From Staphylococcus felis (GTDB lineage: Bacteria; Bacillota; Bacilli; Staphylococcales; Staphylococcaceae): 64,000 nt of DNA. The notes under the pieces are model-generated. The model was not told the origin of the DNA, did no database searches, and saw only the letters and a list, made by a program, of their open reading frames with translations. Below are positions 52,048 through 61,060 of the stretch, piece after piece. The position numbers and the translations under genes are program-made. Within the stretch, counting starts at the first letter, position 1. Each line of letters starts with the position of its first letter. Location of the stretch: assembly GCF_003012915.1 (NCBI RefSeq), contig NZ_CP027770.1:434001-498000 (forward strand), read 5' to 3'.

Positions 52048-53508
52048 TTAAACAAAGCTTTTTACATTTAAATATTCATGCACACTTTTCGCGACTTCTC
52101 GACCTTCTCGGATAGCCCAAACGACTAAACTTTGTCCTCTTCGTGCATCTCCTGCTGCAAAATATTTGTGTTGATTTGTATGATAATCTTCTGTACTCGC
52201 TGCAATTTTTTGATGCTTTAATTGAATACCCAATTTCTGAGTGAGATGTGGTTCGACCCCTTCAAATCCAATAGCCAACAATACTAAGTCAGCTGGGATA
52301 AAAATTTCTCTATCCCCGCTCAGCATATCCAATTCATTACGATCGCTTTGAACACGTTGTACGTAAACACCTCTTACATTATGATCACTATCATAATCAA
52401 ATCGCATCGTTTGAATGCCATATGCACGTGGTTCTTGGCCAAACTTCGCTTCATATTCTTGATGTGCGTAATCTTTTTTCAAAATCGGCTCAGCATGTGG
52501 CCAACTCGTATTCATTTCAAATTGTTCTGGCTTTTTCGCTCTTCTATTAAATTGCACCACAGAAGCACATCCATCTCTGAGGGCTGTTGCAACACAATCC
52601 GCACCTGTATCACCATCACCGATTACGATAACACGCTTACCTTGAGCCGAAATAGTTTGATGTGATTTTTCTTTCAGTAAGCGTTGCGTTTGCTCTGCGA
52701 GGTAATCCATCGCAAAGTGTATCCCCTCGCTCATGCGCCCTTCCAGTTGTAAATCACGTGGCTTTTCAGCACCTATACATAAAACAATCGCATCATATTC
52801 AGATTCCAATGTCTGTTGATCCATATCGACACCTACATTTATATTACATTGAAAGGTAATGCCCGCTTCTTCCATTAATCGAACACGTCGAAATACGATG
52901 GATTTATCCAACTTCATATTTGGAATACCATACGTCAATAGGCCCCCCGGCTTGTCATTTTTTTCATAGACTGTCACTTGATAGCCAAACGTATTCAACT
53001 CTTCTGCTGCAGCTAATCCCGCAGGACCACTTCCAATAATCGCGACTTTTTGTGCTAACCGTTTGGACGGCTTTTTGACTTTGACCCACTCTTTTTCGAA
53101 CGCTTCATCGATAATAGTACGCTCTATACCTTTAATCGCGACTGATTCTCGATTAATCTTCATCACACAAGATGATTCACAAGGTGCTGGACAAACATAA
53201 CCTGTAAAATCTGGAAAATTATTTGTTTCTGCTAAACGTTGATAAGCATATTCAAAATCTCCTCGATAGACTAAATCATTCCACTCAGGAATATAATTTC
53301 CTAATGGACAACCTATCGTTTCACGCCCTACTTCTTCACCTGTTTGACAAAAAGGTGTACCACAATCCATACATCGTGCACCTTGTTGTTTGGCATCTTC
53401 ATTCGTAAAACGTGACTGATACGGGTTAAAGTTTTCAATTCGTTCCATTAACGGTGTTTCATCTAGCTTACGTTTTGAATATCTCATAAAGCCTTTAAAT
53501 TCACCCAT
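52048..53508 (-). CDS. gltD: glutamate synthase (NADPH) small subunit
   Basis: FAD/NADPH subunit feeding electrons to GltB. The 486 residues start with the cysteine-rich Fe-S region (CMDCGTPFC about 42-50; CPLGNYIPEWND; CPAPCESSC), then the FAD motif IIGSGPAGLAAAEELN and the NADPH motif VIGDGDTGADCVATAL. The C-terminus has the FAD-binding YFAAGDARRGQSLVVWAI. It follows gltB after 99 bases with an intercistronic hairpin. Confidence 0.97.
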   Translation of the reverse strand: MGEFKGFMRYSKRKLDETPLMERIENFNPYQSRFTNEDAKQQGARCMDCGTPFCQTGEEVGRETIGCPLGNYIPEWNDLVYRGDFEYAYQRLAETNNFPDFTGYVCPAPCESSCVMKINRESVAIKGIERTIIDEAFEKEWVKVKKPSKRLAQKVAIIGSGPAGLAAAEELNTFGYQVTVYEKNDKPGGLLTYGIPNMKLDKSIVFRRVRLMEEAGITFQCNINVGVDMDQQTLESEYDAIVLCIGAEKPRDLQLEGRMSEGIHFAMDYLAEQTQRLLKEKSHQTISAQGKRVIVIGDGDTGADCVATALRDGCASVVQFNRRAKKPEQFEMNTSWPHAEPILKKDYAHQEYEAKFGQEPRAYGIQTMRFDYDSDHNVRGVYVQRVQSDRNELDMLSGDREIFIPADLVLLAIGFEGVEPHLTQKLGIQLKHQKIAASTEDYHTNQHKYFAAGDARRGQSLVVWAIREGREVAKSVHEYLNVKSFV

Positions 53509-53543
53509 GACGATTCCCCCTTTTCCTTAATTCAAGCGATTAA

Positions 53544-53591
53544 AGTGACACAAGAAGCTATAATCCATTTGACTCTCGCTAATGTGTCACT
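53544..53591 (-). promoter_or_regulatory. gltB-gltD intercistronic stem-loop
   Basis: AGTGACACA (53544-53552) and TGTGTCACT (53583-53591) form a perfect 9-base stem just after the gltB stop. There is no strong T-run after it, so it is more likely an mRNA processing or stability element, or a weak attenuator, than a full terminator. Confidence 0.5.
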
Positions 53592-53607
53592 ATAATCTTT
53601 TTTCAAA

Positions 53608-56600
53608 TTATGCTTGTTGAACTTGTGTATGATCATTGAATGCGGCTAAAACTGCTTTTTCTCGTGCTCCAAATTGTTTTTGATAGTCGTCAATTCTTTG
53701 TGTCATAACTTTATAATCTTTTGGAATGATTTTAATACATCGATTAATCTCCGTTTCAAAGTGATCAAGAATCTTTTGTCCTTTGATACTATTCGTATAG
53801 CTAACATGGTTTTCAATCATGAATCGCAACTGACTTTGCTCTTTCGGATCTTTAACTGTATCAAAATCCAACGTATCTAATTGGCATTGTTCTATAAATG
53901 TTTCTACTTGCGATGGAAAAAGGTAACACACACCACCACTCATCCCTTGTCCGAAGTTTTTACCTACATCACCTAAAATGACTACGCGCCCGCCAGTCAT
54001 GTATTCTAAGCCGTGATCGCCTACCCCTTCTACAACAACGTTAGCACCACTGTTCCGAATACAAAAACGTTCACCTGCACGTCCGTTAATATAAGCTTCA
54101 CCCTTTGTCGCGCCGTAAAAGCAAACATTACCTACAATAATGTTGTCTTCTCTCGATGGATTCGGTGCATTAATGACTAGTTTACCACCTGATAACCCCT
54201 TACCAACGTAGTCATTTGCATCTCCAGTATGTTTAATTGTTAATCCTTTCGGTATAAAAGCACCTATACTTTGTCCGCCATGTCCTTCTGTCTCTATAGT
54301 AATCGTATCGTCTGCTAACCCTTCTAAGCCATGAACTTTTGTAATTTCACTACCAGTCAGTACACCTACATTACGTTGTACGTTACCGACTTTATAACGC
54401 CCTACGAATGTTTCCCCTTTTTCAATAGCTGTTTGCGCTTCGGATACGATAGCTGTCGCATCAAGGTTACTTAATACACCATGTTGCTGTGAAATTGTTT
54501 TGATACGCTCGCCTTCGTAACGATGTAACAACTTATCGAGTTGCATATCCCGTGCTTTTGGATGGTTTGAGACACGCATAGCACGCTTTAATAAATCTGT
54601 ACGTCCAACGAGTTCATCAACTGACGCTACACCAAGCTGTGCCATGATTTCTCGAAGCTCTTGTGCAACAAAATGCATGTAATTCACAACATGTTGCGCT
54701 TTACCTGTAAACAATTGCCTGAGTTCACCGTTTTGCGTTGCGATACCAACAGGACACGTATCTTTATGACAGACACGCATCATGATACATCCGAGTACAA
54801 CCAAAGGCGCAGTTGCAAAAGCAAATTCTTCCGCACCTAACATACAGGCAAAAGCAACGTCACGTCCTGTAAGCAGTTTTCCATCCGTTTCTAATCTGAC
54901 TCTCGACCTTAGTCCATTAAGCATTAATGTTTGATGTGTTTCAGCCAGGCCTAACTCCCACGGCAAACCTGCATGTTGGATGCTCGTTTTAGGTGAAGCC
55001 CCTGTACCGCCGTCATAGCCACTTATCACAATTTTATCGGCGTACGCTTTGGCAACACCTGCAGCAATAGTACCGACACCTGATTTTGAAACGAGTTTCA
55101 CTGTGATATCAGCCTGATGATTCGCATTTTTTAAGTCATGGATTAATTGCGCTAAGTCTTCGATAGAGTAGATATCGTGATGTGGTGGTGGCGAGATTAA
55201 TCCGATTCCTGGAGTAGAGCCACGCACTTCAGCAACCCATGGATAGACTTTACCTCCAGGCAATTGTCCACCTTCTCCAGGTTTCGCACCTTGAGCAACT
55301 TTAATTTGAATTTCAGAAGCATGATTTAAGTAATAGCTCGTTACACCAAAACGTCCTGAGGCTACTTGTTTAATCGCGCTATGATAGTCACGTCCATCAC
55401 TTTGAACGTGATAACGACTTAAAGACTCTCCGCCTTCCCCACTGTTGCTTTTTCCACCGATTTGATTCATTGCTTCGGCTAACGTTTGATGCGCTTCTTG
55501 AGAGATTGATCCATAACTCATCGCACCTGTTTTAAAACGTTTCACAATACGATCAACCGTTTCTACATGTTTAATATCAATAGGTTGAACCTTTTTAAAC
55601 TCAAACAAATCTCGGATATGACTCGTTGTATGCTCATTCGCTACACTTGAGAAAGCTTTGAATTTATCATAATCATTTTCTCGACAAGCCTGCTGCAATA
55701 AACGAATCGTAGTTGGATTGAATGTATGATACTGGCCTTGTTGGCGCCATTGGAACGTACTTCCTGCGCTAAGTACATCACCCTTATTCGACTGACGCGC
55801 CTTATTTTCAGCATCTAACGTTTCAAGAGAAATTCCCGACAATTTTGACGTTGTCCCTGTAAAGTAACGTGCTATAACATCCTCTCCTATCCCGACCGCT
55901 TCAAATATTTGTGCGCCATGATAACTTTGAACTGTCGAGATGCCCATTTTGGCCATGACTTTAATGAGCCCTTCAGCTAACGTCTGATTATACGTTGTCA
56001 CATTGTCATGAATCGTGCCGTCCAGTCGACCTTGCTCTGTTAAATCGGCAATCGTCCGTTGTGCAAGATACGGTAAAACAGCATTTGCACCATATCCAAT
56101 CAAGCACGCAATATGGTGGACTTCACGCGCTTCACCTGAAGAGGCTACAATACTCGTTTGCATTCTTAAATTTTCACGAATCAATAGTTGATGAATATGA
56201 CTCACAGCAAGTAAGATCGGCATCGCATATTGTTTTGATGCTAAAACAGATTGATCTTCAAGAACGATAACCTCTGCACCTTCTTGGACTGCCTGAATGA
56301 CCTTACGACCTAAAGCTGTTAATGCCGACTCTAAGCCATCGCTATAACCCGTTGAGAAATAAGCACACTTTAAAGCTTCAGCTTCGATAACATCTAATTG
56401 ATTTTGCGTTAATATCGGGTGCTTAAGTTGCACACGATTTAGCGCTTCTTCATCCGGGCTAAGCAAGTTACCTTCACCACCCAAATACGTTAATTCACTT
56501 GTCACTATTTTCTCACGGTATGCATCAATAGGTGGATTCGTCACCTCTGCAAAGAGCTGTTTAAAGTAATTAAATAAGGATTCAGGCTGTTCACTTAAAA

Positions 56601-58086
56601 CTGCAAGAGGCATATCATAGCCCATTGCACCGATAGGATCTTTTTGTGCAGTCACTAATTCTGTAAGATATTTATCAATTTCTTCTCGTGTATAGCCAAA
56701 TCTTTGTTGATCATTCAATAACGCGACTCGGTCGAATGATTCAGCTTGGTAAAGGACTTTCTCTAAATCAAGCGCCTCATCTTTTGATTGAAGCCACGCT
56801 TGATAAGGGTTTTTCTTAGCAATAGACAATTTCAATTCGTCATTATCAACGACTTTGTTTTGTGTAAAATCAACGAGCAATAACTTGCCCGGGTTAAGTT
56901 GTCCTTTATATACAACATCTGATTCCGAAACATCAACCACACCAACTTCTGATGAAAAGATAATTTCATTTTGCTTTGTAATCGTATATCGGCCAGGTCT
57001 CAGTCCATTCCGATCAGTTAGCGCACCTAGCTTGTCACCATCACAAAAAGAAATCATTGTAGGTCCATCCCAAGGCTCCATTAAATAACTATAAAATTCG
57101 TAAAAGGCACGAACATCTGGATGATTGCTATGGTTATACAGCCATGGTTCAGGTATCAGTAACATCGCTGCTTGTTCAGGTGGCATGGCTAAGCTTAAAA
57201 ACTCAAGCGCGTTATCAACAATAGCCGAATCACTACCAGATTGATTGACGATGTCGTGCACTTTATATGCATCGTCTCCAAAGAGTGTTTCTACCAACTT
57301 CTTTTGTCGTGCTCTCATCCAATTCACATTACCTTGAATTGTGTTAATTTCACCGTTGTGCATGAGTAAACGGTTCGGGTGAGCACGTTCCCAACTTGGA
57401 AATGTATTCGTACTAAACCTAGAATGAACAGAGCCAAACTTTGACACATAATCCTCTTGTTGAAGGTCAATGTAAAGACTTTGAATTTGATCAGATCTCA
57501 ACCACCCTTTATATACAATTGTTCGTCTCGACAAACTCGCAAAGTATAGCGTAAGTCCTTGTTCACTACTATATTTTTCAATCTGTTTTCGTGCGAGGTA
57601 TAATGCCTGATCAAAATGTGAGGCTGTCGCATTAGTCACAAAGACTTGCTGAATAACTGGCATCGTCTTTGCAACATGCGGTGCAAGACACCCTACATCA
57701 ACAGGCACCGACCGATACCCTTCGACATGCAATCCTTCATTTGAAAAACGTGTTGCAATTTCTTCTTCGTGGACTGTGCCAGAAATGGTTTCGCTTGAAA
57801 ATATCATCCCAACCGCATATTCACCTTCATTGGGTAAGTTGAAAGATGTCACTCGCTCAAAATAAGCATATGGAATTTCCGTCATGATACCTGCACCATC
57901 ACCTGTAATGCCGTCAGCGCCTATTCCACCACGATGATCTAAACGACGGAGCATCTCTAAAGACTTCTCAACTATTTGATGCGACCTTTTATTATTCATA
58001 TTGGCATAAAACCCAATCCCACACGCATCATGTTCTTCGCGCTCATCATATAATCCATAGGTATGCTTAAATAAGTTTTTTGACAT
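53608..58086 (-). CDS. gltB: glutamate synthase (NADPH) large subunit
   Basis: Makes two glutamates from glutamine and 2-oxoglutarate. 1492 aa. A 21-residue propeptide precedes Cys22 (HDACGIGF), the amidotransferase nucleophile exposed after cleavage. Class II glutaminase signs include RFSTNTFPSWERAHPNR. The FMN domain has NSGEGGES, GAKPGEGGQLPGGKV and SGYDGGTGASP. A [3Fe-4S] cysteine set lies in CIMMRVCHKDTCPVG. The C-terminal beta-helix domain is repeat-rich (GGKLVINAP, VVEGVGDHGLEYMTGG). Start at ATG 58084-58086; an upstream in-frame GTG sits inside GAGGTG. Divergent from gltC. Confidence 0.98.
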   Translation of the reverse strand: MSKNLFKHTYGLYDEREEHDACGIGFYANMNNKRSHQIVEKSLEMLRRLDHRGGIGADGITGDGAGIMTEIPYAYFERVTSFNLPNEGEYAVGMIFSSETISGTVHEEEIATRFSNEGLHVEGYRSVPVDVGCLAPHVAKTMPVIQQVFVTNATASHFDQALYLARKQIEKYSSEQGLTLYFASLSRRTIVYKGWLRSDQIQSLYIDLQQEDYVSKFGSVHSRFSTNTFPSWERAHPNRLLMHNGEINTIQGNVNWMRARQKKLVETLFGDDAYKVHDIVNQSGSDSAIVDNALEFLSLAMPPEQAAMLLIPEPWLYNHSNHPDVRAFYEFYSYLMEPWDGPTMISFCDGDKLGALTDRNGLRPGRYTITKQNEIIFSSEVGVVDVSESDVVYKGQLNPGKLLLVDFTQNKVVDNDELKLSIAKKNPYQAWLQSKDEALDLEKVLYQAESFDRVALLNDQQRFGYTREEIDKYLTELVTAQKDPIGAMGYDMPLAVLSEQPESLFNYFKQLFAEVTNPPIDAYREKIVTSELTYLGGEGNLLSPDEEALNRVQLKHPILTQNQLDVIEAEALKCAYFSTGYSDGLESALTALGRKVIQAVQEGAEVIVLEDQSVLASKQYAMPILLAVSHIHQLLIRENLRMQTSIVASSGEAREVHHIACLIGYGANAVLPYLAQRTIADLTEQGRLDGTIHDNVTTYNQTLAEGLIKVMAKMGISTVQSYHGAQIFEAVGIGEDVIARYFTGTTSKLSGISLETLDAENKARQSNKGDVLSAGSTFQWRQQGQYHTFNPTTIRLLQQACRENDYDKFKAFSSVANEHTTSHIRDLFEFKKVQPIDIKHVETVDRIVKRFKTGAMSYGSISQEAHQTLAEAMNQIGGKSNSGEGGESLSRYHVQSDGRDYHSAIKQVASGRFGVTSYYLNHASEIQIKVAQGAKPGEGGQLPGGKVYPWVAEVRGSTPGIGLISPPPHHDIYSIEDLAQLIHDLKNANHQADITVKLVSKSGVGTIAAGVAKAYADKIVISGYDGGTGASPKTSIQHAGLPWELGLAETHQTLMLNGLRSRVRLETDGKLLTGRDVAFACMLGAEEFAFATAPLVVLGCIMMRVCHKDTCPVGIATQNGELRQLFTGKAQHVVNYMHFVAQELREIMAQLGVASVDELVGRTDLLKRAMRVSNHPKARDMQLDKLLHRYEGERIKTISQQHGVLSNLDATAIVSEAQTAIEKGETFVGRYKVGNVQRNVGVLTGSEITKVHGLEGLADDTITIETEGHGGQSIGAFIPKGLTIKHTGDANDYVGKGLSGGKLVINAPNPSREDNIIVGNVCFYGATKGEAYINGRAGERFCIRNSGANVVVEGVGDHGLEYMTGGRVVILGDVGKNFGQGMSGGVCYLFPSQVETFIEQCQLDTLDFDTVKDPKEQSQLRFMIENHVSYTNSIKGQKILDHFETEINRCIKIIPKDYKVMTQRIDDYQKQFGAREKAVLAAFNDHTQVQQA

Positions 58087-58115
58087 TTCTGACACCTCTT
58101 TTCTGTAATGTTTTT

Positions 58116-58144
58116 ACTATATAGAATATAATTAATCTCATCAA
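58116..58144 (-). promoter_or_regulatory. gltBD promoter
   Basis: On the minus strand, TTGATG (58139-58144) and TATAGT (58116-58121) are separated by exactly 17 bases. The -35 overlaps the dyad assigned to GltC, a layout typical of LysR-activated promoters. Confidence 0.65.
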
Positions 58145-58180
58145 TATATGTATGAGATTAAATCATTCTCTTTTTGAGAT
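58135..58180. promoter_or_regulatory. GltC binding dyads
   Basis: ATCTCAT (58135-58141) and ATGAGAT (58152-58158) form a perfect 7-base inverted repeat. A second dyad, TCTC-TTTTT-GAGA (about 58167-58179), lies next to the gltC side. Similar ATCTCA/TGAGAT boxes bind GltC in Bacillus (established). Binding here is inferred. Confidence 0.65.
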
Positions 58181-58205
58181 ACTTTAATATAAAGGAGATT
58201 AAAAA

Positions 58206-59084
58206 ATGGAGATTAAACAGTTAAAATACTTTGTAGAAGTAGCCAAACGCGAACATATATCTGAAGCTGCCCTCGAATTGAATATTGCGCAATCTGCAGT
58301 GAGTAAGCATATACGTCAATTAGAAAAAGAGTTAAATACCACTTTGTTTTATAGACGTGGCCGTAATGTCTTTTTAACATCAGAAGGTAAACGTTTATTA
58401 AATGATGCCGAACGTATTTTAGAGCAAGTGCATTTTACAGTGTCTCAGTTTCAATCATATGCCGATACTGAGCGCCACACCATTCGTATAGGTTATTCAA
58501 ATGGATCTGTCACACAAATATTACCAACCATTTTGGCTTTGATTGAAAACACTCTTGAAGTCACTATCATCCCGAACATGATTGAAGACGCATTGATTTT
58601 ACGTGCGTTACATGAGCAATCCATTGACATCGCTTTAACTACACACTCAGATTCTCAATCAGAATATCGGAACATCGCATTATACGAAGAAGCGTATGCT
58701 ATATACGGCCATAAAGATACGCCTTTATTAAACATTCCCAATCCCCCACTCAAAGATTTATTAAAACAAACGCTGTATATTTACGAGCCTTTACCATATG
58801 ACTTAAAAACATATTTACATCAACATGCAATACATCCCGTCTATACCATTAATAACCCTCAATTCGCTCGATTTATTTTGCAAAATCAAAAAGGGTTTGT
58901 ACTTGCACCAACTTACTTGAACTTATATAGTCGGAATGAACAGTGGAAACAAGTTTTACTGTCTCACACTGATTTCAAAAAGAGTGTTTACCTCATTTAC
59001 CGCAATGAATTACAAAAACCATTGCTTGAAGATGTCATTCATATTCTCACTAAACATATACAACAACACACGACGTATCATTAA
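58206..59084 (+). CDS. gltC: LysR-type regulator GltC
   Basis: Activator of gltBD in response to 2-oxoglutarate and glutamate levels in relatives. The 292 residues have the LysR winged helix (MEIKQLKYFVEVAKREHISEAALELN, QSAVSKHIRQLEKEL; given in parts) and a type-2 periplasmic-binding-like sensor domain from about 90. It starts at ATG 58206 after AAGGAGATTAAAA, divergently from gltB with 119 bases between. Two membrane genes and a UvrA paralogue follow on the same strand. Confidence 0.93.
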   Translation: MEIKQLKYFVEVAKREHISEAALELNIAQSAVSKHIRQLEKELNTTLFYRRGRNVFLTSEGKRLLNDAERILEQVHFTVSQFQSYADTERHTIRIGYSNGSVTQILPTILALIENTLEVTIIPNMIEDALILRALHEQSIDIALTTHSDSQSEYRNIALYEEAYAIYGHKDTPLLNIPNPPLKDLLKQTLYIYEPLPYDLKTYLHQHAIHPVYTINNPQFARFILQNQKGFVLAPTYLNLYSRNEQWKQVLLSHTDFKKSVYLIYRNELQKPLLEDVIHILTKHIQQHTTYH

Positions 59085-59097
59085 GGAGTTTGATTTT

Positions 59098-60210
59098 ATG
59101 CTCAACAAATATATCAAAAGCAATTGGACCTATATGATTCTAGCAAGCATTATCATTGCAATAGGTTGCATCATATTTACGCGTTTTAACGCACAATTTT
59201 ACCAGTCCCCGCTAGGAGAGGTCACAAAAGTCACATCACATCAAAGTCAAAAAACAACGGATGAGCACCATAATCAAGATGTGATTTATACAGACACACT
59301 ACATATTAAGTTACTTAATACAAATGACAAAGGGCAAATCGTCACAGTCAAACATCGCTATAACGCATCTAAATCTGAAGCCCAAGCATACCACCAAGGT
59401 GATCGCGTATTACTACATATAGGGCAGTCTGAGCAATCTATATATATTACTGAGAAAAAACGCGATACTTTAGTGGTCACTACAATCAGTATCTTTTTTA
59501 TCTCACTTTTACTCGTTGGGAAGAAAGTAGGGTTACAATCGATTGCTTCATTAATAATTAATACCATGGCCATTATCTTGGCAATTATGATATATCAATA
59601 TAATCCAAACTTGAACCTTTTTTTGATGATGTCACTAGCAGTCATACTTTCAACCAGTTTGACACTAATATTCGTTATAGGGTGGACGAAACGAACAGTT
59701 ATTACGATTTTGAGTACATTGTTAGGGACATTTATATGTGTCGGTATTGCTTGGCTTGTGATTACACTCACCCATAGTCAAGGCATTAAATATGAAACGA
59801 TGAACTTTTTGACCATTCAACCTCAAATCGTCTTTTTTGCATCCGTTTTAATCGGGACATTGGGTGCTGTTATGGACGTGGCAATCACGATTTCAAGTGG
59901 TATGCACGAAATCTTACAACGTTCACCGCACATTTCAACAGAGCGGTGGATCAAGGCCGGACGAAATATTGGCCGAGATATTATGGGGACGATGACAAAC
60001 ATTTTATTATTTTCATACTTAGCAGGGGCATTACCGATGTTCTTAATATATCTCAAAAATGGCAATACTCTAACCTATAGCATCTCAATGAATTGGTCAC
60101 TTGAAATTTCCCGGGCAATCACTGGCGGTATCGGCATCGCTCTGACAATTCCAATTACAATTGTACTGATGCAAGTTTGGCAAAAATGGAAAGGAGCTTT
60201 TCTCTCATGA
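59098..60210 (+). CDS. YibE/F-like membrane protein (first gene of pair)
   Basis: 370-aa membrane protein of the YibE/F family; no biochemical function is known. One N-terminal TM helix (about 12-30), an external beta-rich domain with HYNASKSEAQAYHQGDRVLLHIG-like sequence (here KHRYNASKSEAQAY, QGDRVLLHIG), then about seven TM helices. Conserved family signs are GTLGAVMDVAITISSGMHE and AGRNIGRDIMGTMTN (about 255-305). I start it at ATG 59098 after AAGGAGTTTG; the open frame upstream overlaps gltC in another frame and is not real. Confidence 0.87.
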   Translation: MLNKYIKSNWTYMILASIIIAIGCIIFTRFNAQFYQSPLGEVTKVTSHQSQKTTDEHHNQDVIYTDTLHIKLLNTNDKGQIVTVKHRYNASKSEAQAYHQGDRVLLHIGQSEQSIYITEKKRDTLVVTTISIFFISLLLVGKKVGLQSIASLIINTMAIILAIMIYQYNPNLNLFLMMSLAVILSTSLTLIFVIGWTKRTVITILSTLLGTFICVGIAWLVITLTHSQGIKYETMNFLTIQPQIVFFASVLIGTLGAVMDVAITISSGMHEILQRSPHISTERWIKAGRNIGRDIMGTMTNILLFSYLAGALPMFLIYLKNGNTLTYSISMNWSLEISRAITGGIGIALTIPITIVLMQVWQKWKGAFLS

Positions 60211-61043
60211 ATGCTGTTTTAATTTTAGGGCTGATATTACTCATACTTATGACAGTATTTGGTGGTAAAACAGGCTTTATTTCTTTTTTGACACTATTTT
60301 TAAATGTCGTTATCTTAATTATCGCATTGATTTTAATGTTATTTGGCATCCCAATATATCTTGTCACTTTTGTCTTTTGCATTGTCATTGCCGCCATTAA
60401 TCTCTTTGTATTAAATCAATTTAATATCAAAACTTTTGCCGCTTTCATTTCTAGCATCGTCACAACTATTTTAATGCTAGGTGGGATCTACTGGTCTGTA
60501 CATACTGGCCATTTACAAGGTTTTACGACTGAAGAACAAGATGAGACTTATATTTTCTCACTTAATATCGGGATGGATATCGAGCAATTTATGATATTCA
60601 CGGTAATCCTAGCAGTCATTGCAGCATTGATTGATTTAGCAATAACCATTAGCTCGCCTATCTATGAACTGAATGAAACTAATCCAGACTTAAGTCAACA
60701 TGATTTATTTCACTCTGGCATGCGCGTAGGTCGTGAAATATTAGCGACATCTGCTAATACAATTTATTTGGCATTAATAGGAGGATCTTTAACGCTTGTT
60801 TTTTGGTTTTTCAATTTACATTATTCATTAGGCCATCTAATTAACGCTAAATTATTGACTCAAGAGCTCATCACTATTGTCCTTGGAGGTATTGCGATTG
60901 CAGTTTGCATCCCTATTACAGCAATGATTACCGCATGGCTCGTTAAAAACGCTCATCGTTTACCCATTCAATTTAACGACTTTGAGACAGATCCTCATAT
61001 TCAAGAAGCTGCATCTTCAAATGAAAAAGAGGGTAAAGGCTAA
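60207..61043 (+). CDS. YibE/F-like membrane protein (second gene of pair)
   Basis: 278 aa, with about seven TM helices and no external domain. It carries the same family block as its partner: AALIDLAITISSPIYELNET and GMRVGREILATSANTIYL. ATG 60207-60209 overlaps the stop of the first gene (ATGA) and is preceded by AAAGGAG. Two adjacent coupled copies suggest a heteromeric complex (inference). The C-terminal tail is acidic. Confidence 0.87.
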   Translation: MNAVLILGLILLILMTVFGGKTGFISFLTLFLNVVILIIALILMLFGIPIYLVTFVFCIVIAAINLFVLNQFNIKTFAAFISSIVTTILMLGGIYWSVHTGHLQGFTTEEQDETYIFSLNIGMDIEQFMIFTVILAVIAALIDLAITISSPIYELNETNPDLSQHDLFHSGMRVGREILATSANTIYLALIGGSLTLVFWFFNLHYSLGHLINAKLLTQELITIVLGGIAIAVCIPITAMITAWLVKNAHRLPIQFNDFETDPHIQEAASSNEKEGKG

Positions 61044-61060
61044 ACTGGAGGCGATCAATC

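Noticed and set aside
58936..59097. N-terminal extension of the first YibE/F gene back into gltC
   Set aside because: It overlaps gltC in another frame; ATG 59098 has a clear AAGGAG site and begins with a TM helix.
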